From assembly GCA_036785705.1 (NCBI GenBank), contig JAWUZG010000056.1:4465001-4529000 (forward strand): a DNA stretch of 64,000 bases, in the 5' to 3' direction. The position numbers were made by a program, and so were the translations under genes. How positions within the stretch are numbered: position 1 is the stretch's first letter; every line of letters starts with the position of its first letter. The notes beneath the pieces were generated by a model that ran no database searches, was not told the DNA's origin, and was given only the letters and a program-made list of their open reading frames with translations. Below, piece after piece: positions 63,370 through 64,000 of this stretch. The DNA comes from Acanthornis magna. Its lineage: Eukaryota; Chordata; Aves; Passeriformes; Acanthizidae.

Positions 63370-64000
63370 GTAGGTATAAGGCTTTTCTTTCTTTTTTTGT
63401 TTCTGCCGCCATCAGTAATTTGGGAAGGTATATTTAATATTCTGAAGCTGCAGGTGTCCAGGTGTATGATTGTTCTTACGCATGTTCTCCTGGTGTATAA
63501 CTATTGCTGTTACATTGGTTATTGCTGGTGTATAACTATTGTTCATTTACTGTCACAATAGTTTTGATGTAAGTGGAAATGAGTATGGCAAATTTATTCT
63601 GACTGATCGTCTGATCCCTGATTATCAGGCTGGGAGCTGGGTGTTGTATGGATTGGGTCAGTTTGACCAAGAGCATCACTATTTACCTGCTAGGGCTAGT
63701 GGATGACCAATGAACATGAAGAATTTGCTTGCACTTTAATTTGCATGAGTTTGATTTCCAAAAGATTTGAACTTTCTGTAGAAGAGTATAACACAGAATA
63801 TGCATTGTAAAGAATTAGAAGTGTGAGTGTGAGGGCAAGCATTGTTTTTTTGATAAAATAATGAATGCCTGATTAATCTGATCAGTAGAAACATGGTGAT
63901 ATCGACTCTGCATAAAAGGTAAGAAAAAGTTTGGTCATTACATCTGTCCCATAATGTTCTGTTGCTCGTTGTGCTGTGGGATGAGTAATGTTTCAGCAGT
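63370..64000. other. AT-rich tail, nothing recognised
   Basis: Apart from the short direct repeat at 63490-63541, no exon, repeat family or regulatory site stands out. The sequence leaves the window without a visible feature crossing the edge. Confidence 0.5.
63490..63541. repeat. 17-bp direct repeat, 35 bases apart
   Basis: CTGGTGTATAACTATTG occurs at 63490-63506 and again at 63525-63541. The intervening sequence also contains TTGGTTATTGCTG. It is a small local duplication. Confidence 0.9.

Noticed and set aside
1..64000. CRISPR arrays, bacterial operons, ribosome binding sites or phage genes.
   Set aside because: The DNA is vertebrate nuclear: spliced exons, long AT-rich introns and a LINE fragment. 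The tandem repeats have no spacers.

Overview
This is vertebrate, almost certainly avian, nuclear DNA. It has compact GT-AG exons separated by AT-rich introns, and it contains a 5'-truncated fragment that looks like the 3' end of a bird CR1 LINE (repeated AGAATCAT octamers followed by a CR1-like tail). Nothing points to a bacterial, plasmid or viral origin. I cannot name the species.

The only gene I can support lies on the + strand at the left. Four exons (7945-8118, 10759-10938, 12833-12977, 13810-13952) join in phase. They encode three consecutive six-cysteine thrombospondin type 1 (TSP1) modules, then a six-cysteine PLAC domain and a stop codon. This is the C-terminus of a secreted ADAMTS-like matrix glycoprotein, best matched from memory to THSD4 (ADAMTSL6), a fibrillin-microfibril-associated protein. 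The 5' part of the gene lies left of the window. A long 3' UTR probably runs from 13953 to about 19750, ending at an AATAAA with a GT/T-rich downstream element.

The introns carry two large tandem repeats. One is a 44-bp minisatellite of about 21 units (3189-4090). The other is a GGAT/GGGT tetranucleotide array of about 0.55 kb (9331-9876). Both lack stops on the minus strand, so they give long but spurious open frames.

Just past the gene are three structures close together: an alternating inverted-repeat cluster with a 21-bp hairpin (19885-19965), the CR1 fragment (20161-20276), and a CpG-dense GC island (about 20277-20635) with CTCF-like sites, a G-quadruplex-prone stretch and an 11-bp tandem repeat.

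From about 20.64 kb to the end (43 kb) I recognise no coding exon with confidence. This stretch looks like AT-rich intergenic or intronic DNA with small local repeats, a few regulatory-looking motifs and one speculative exon near 63.3 kb. I found no clear new biological system. The post-gene cluster at 19.9-20.6 kb is the most unusual part.
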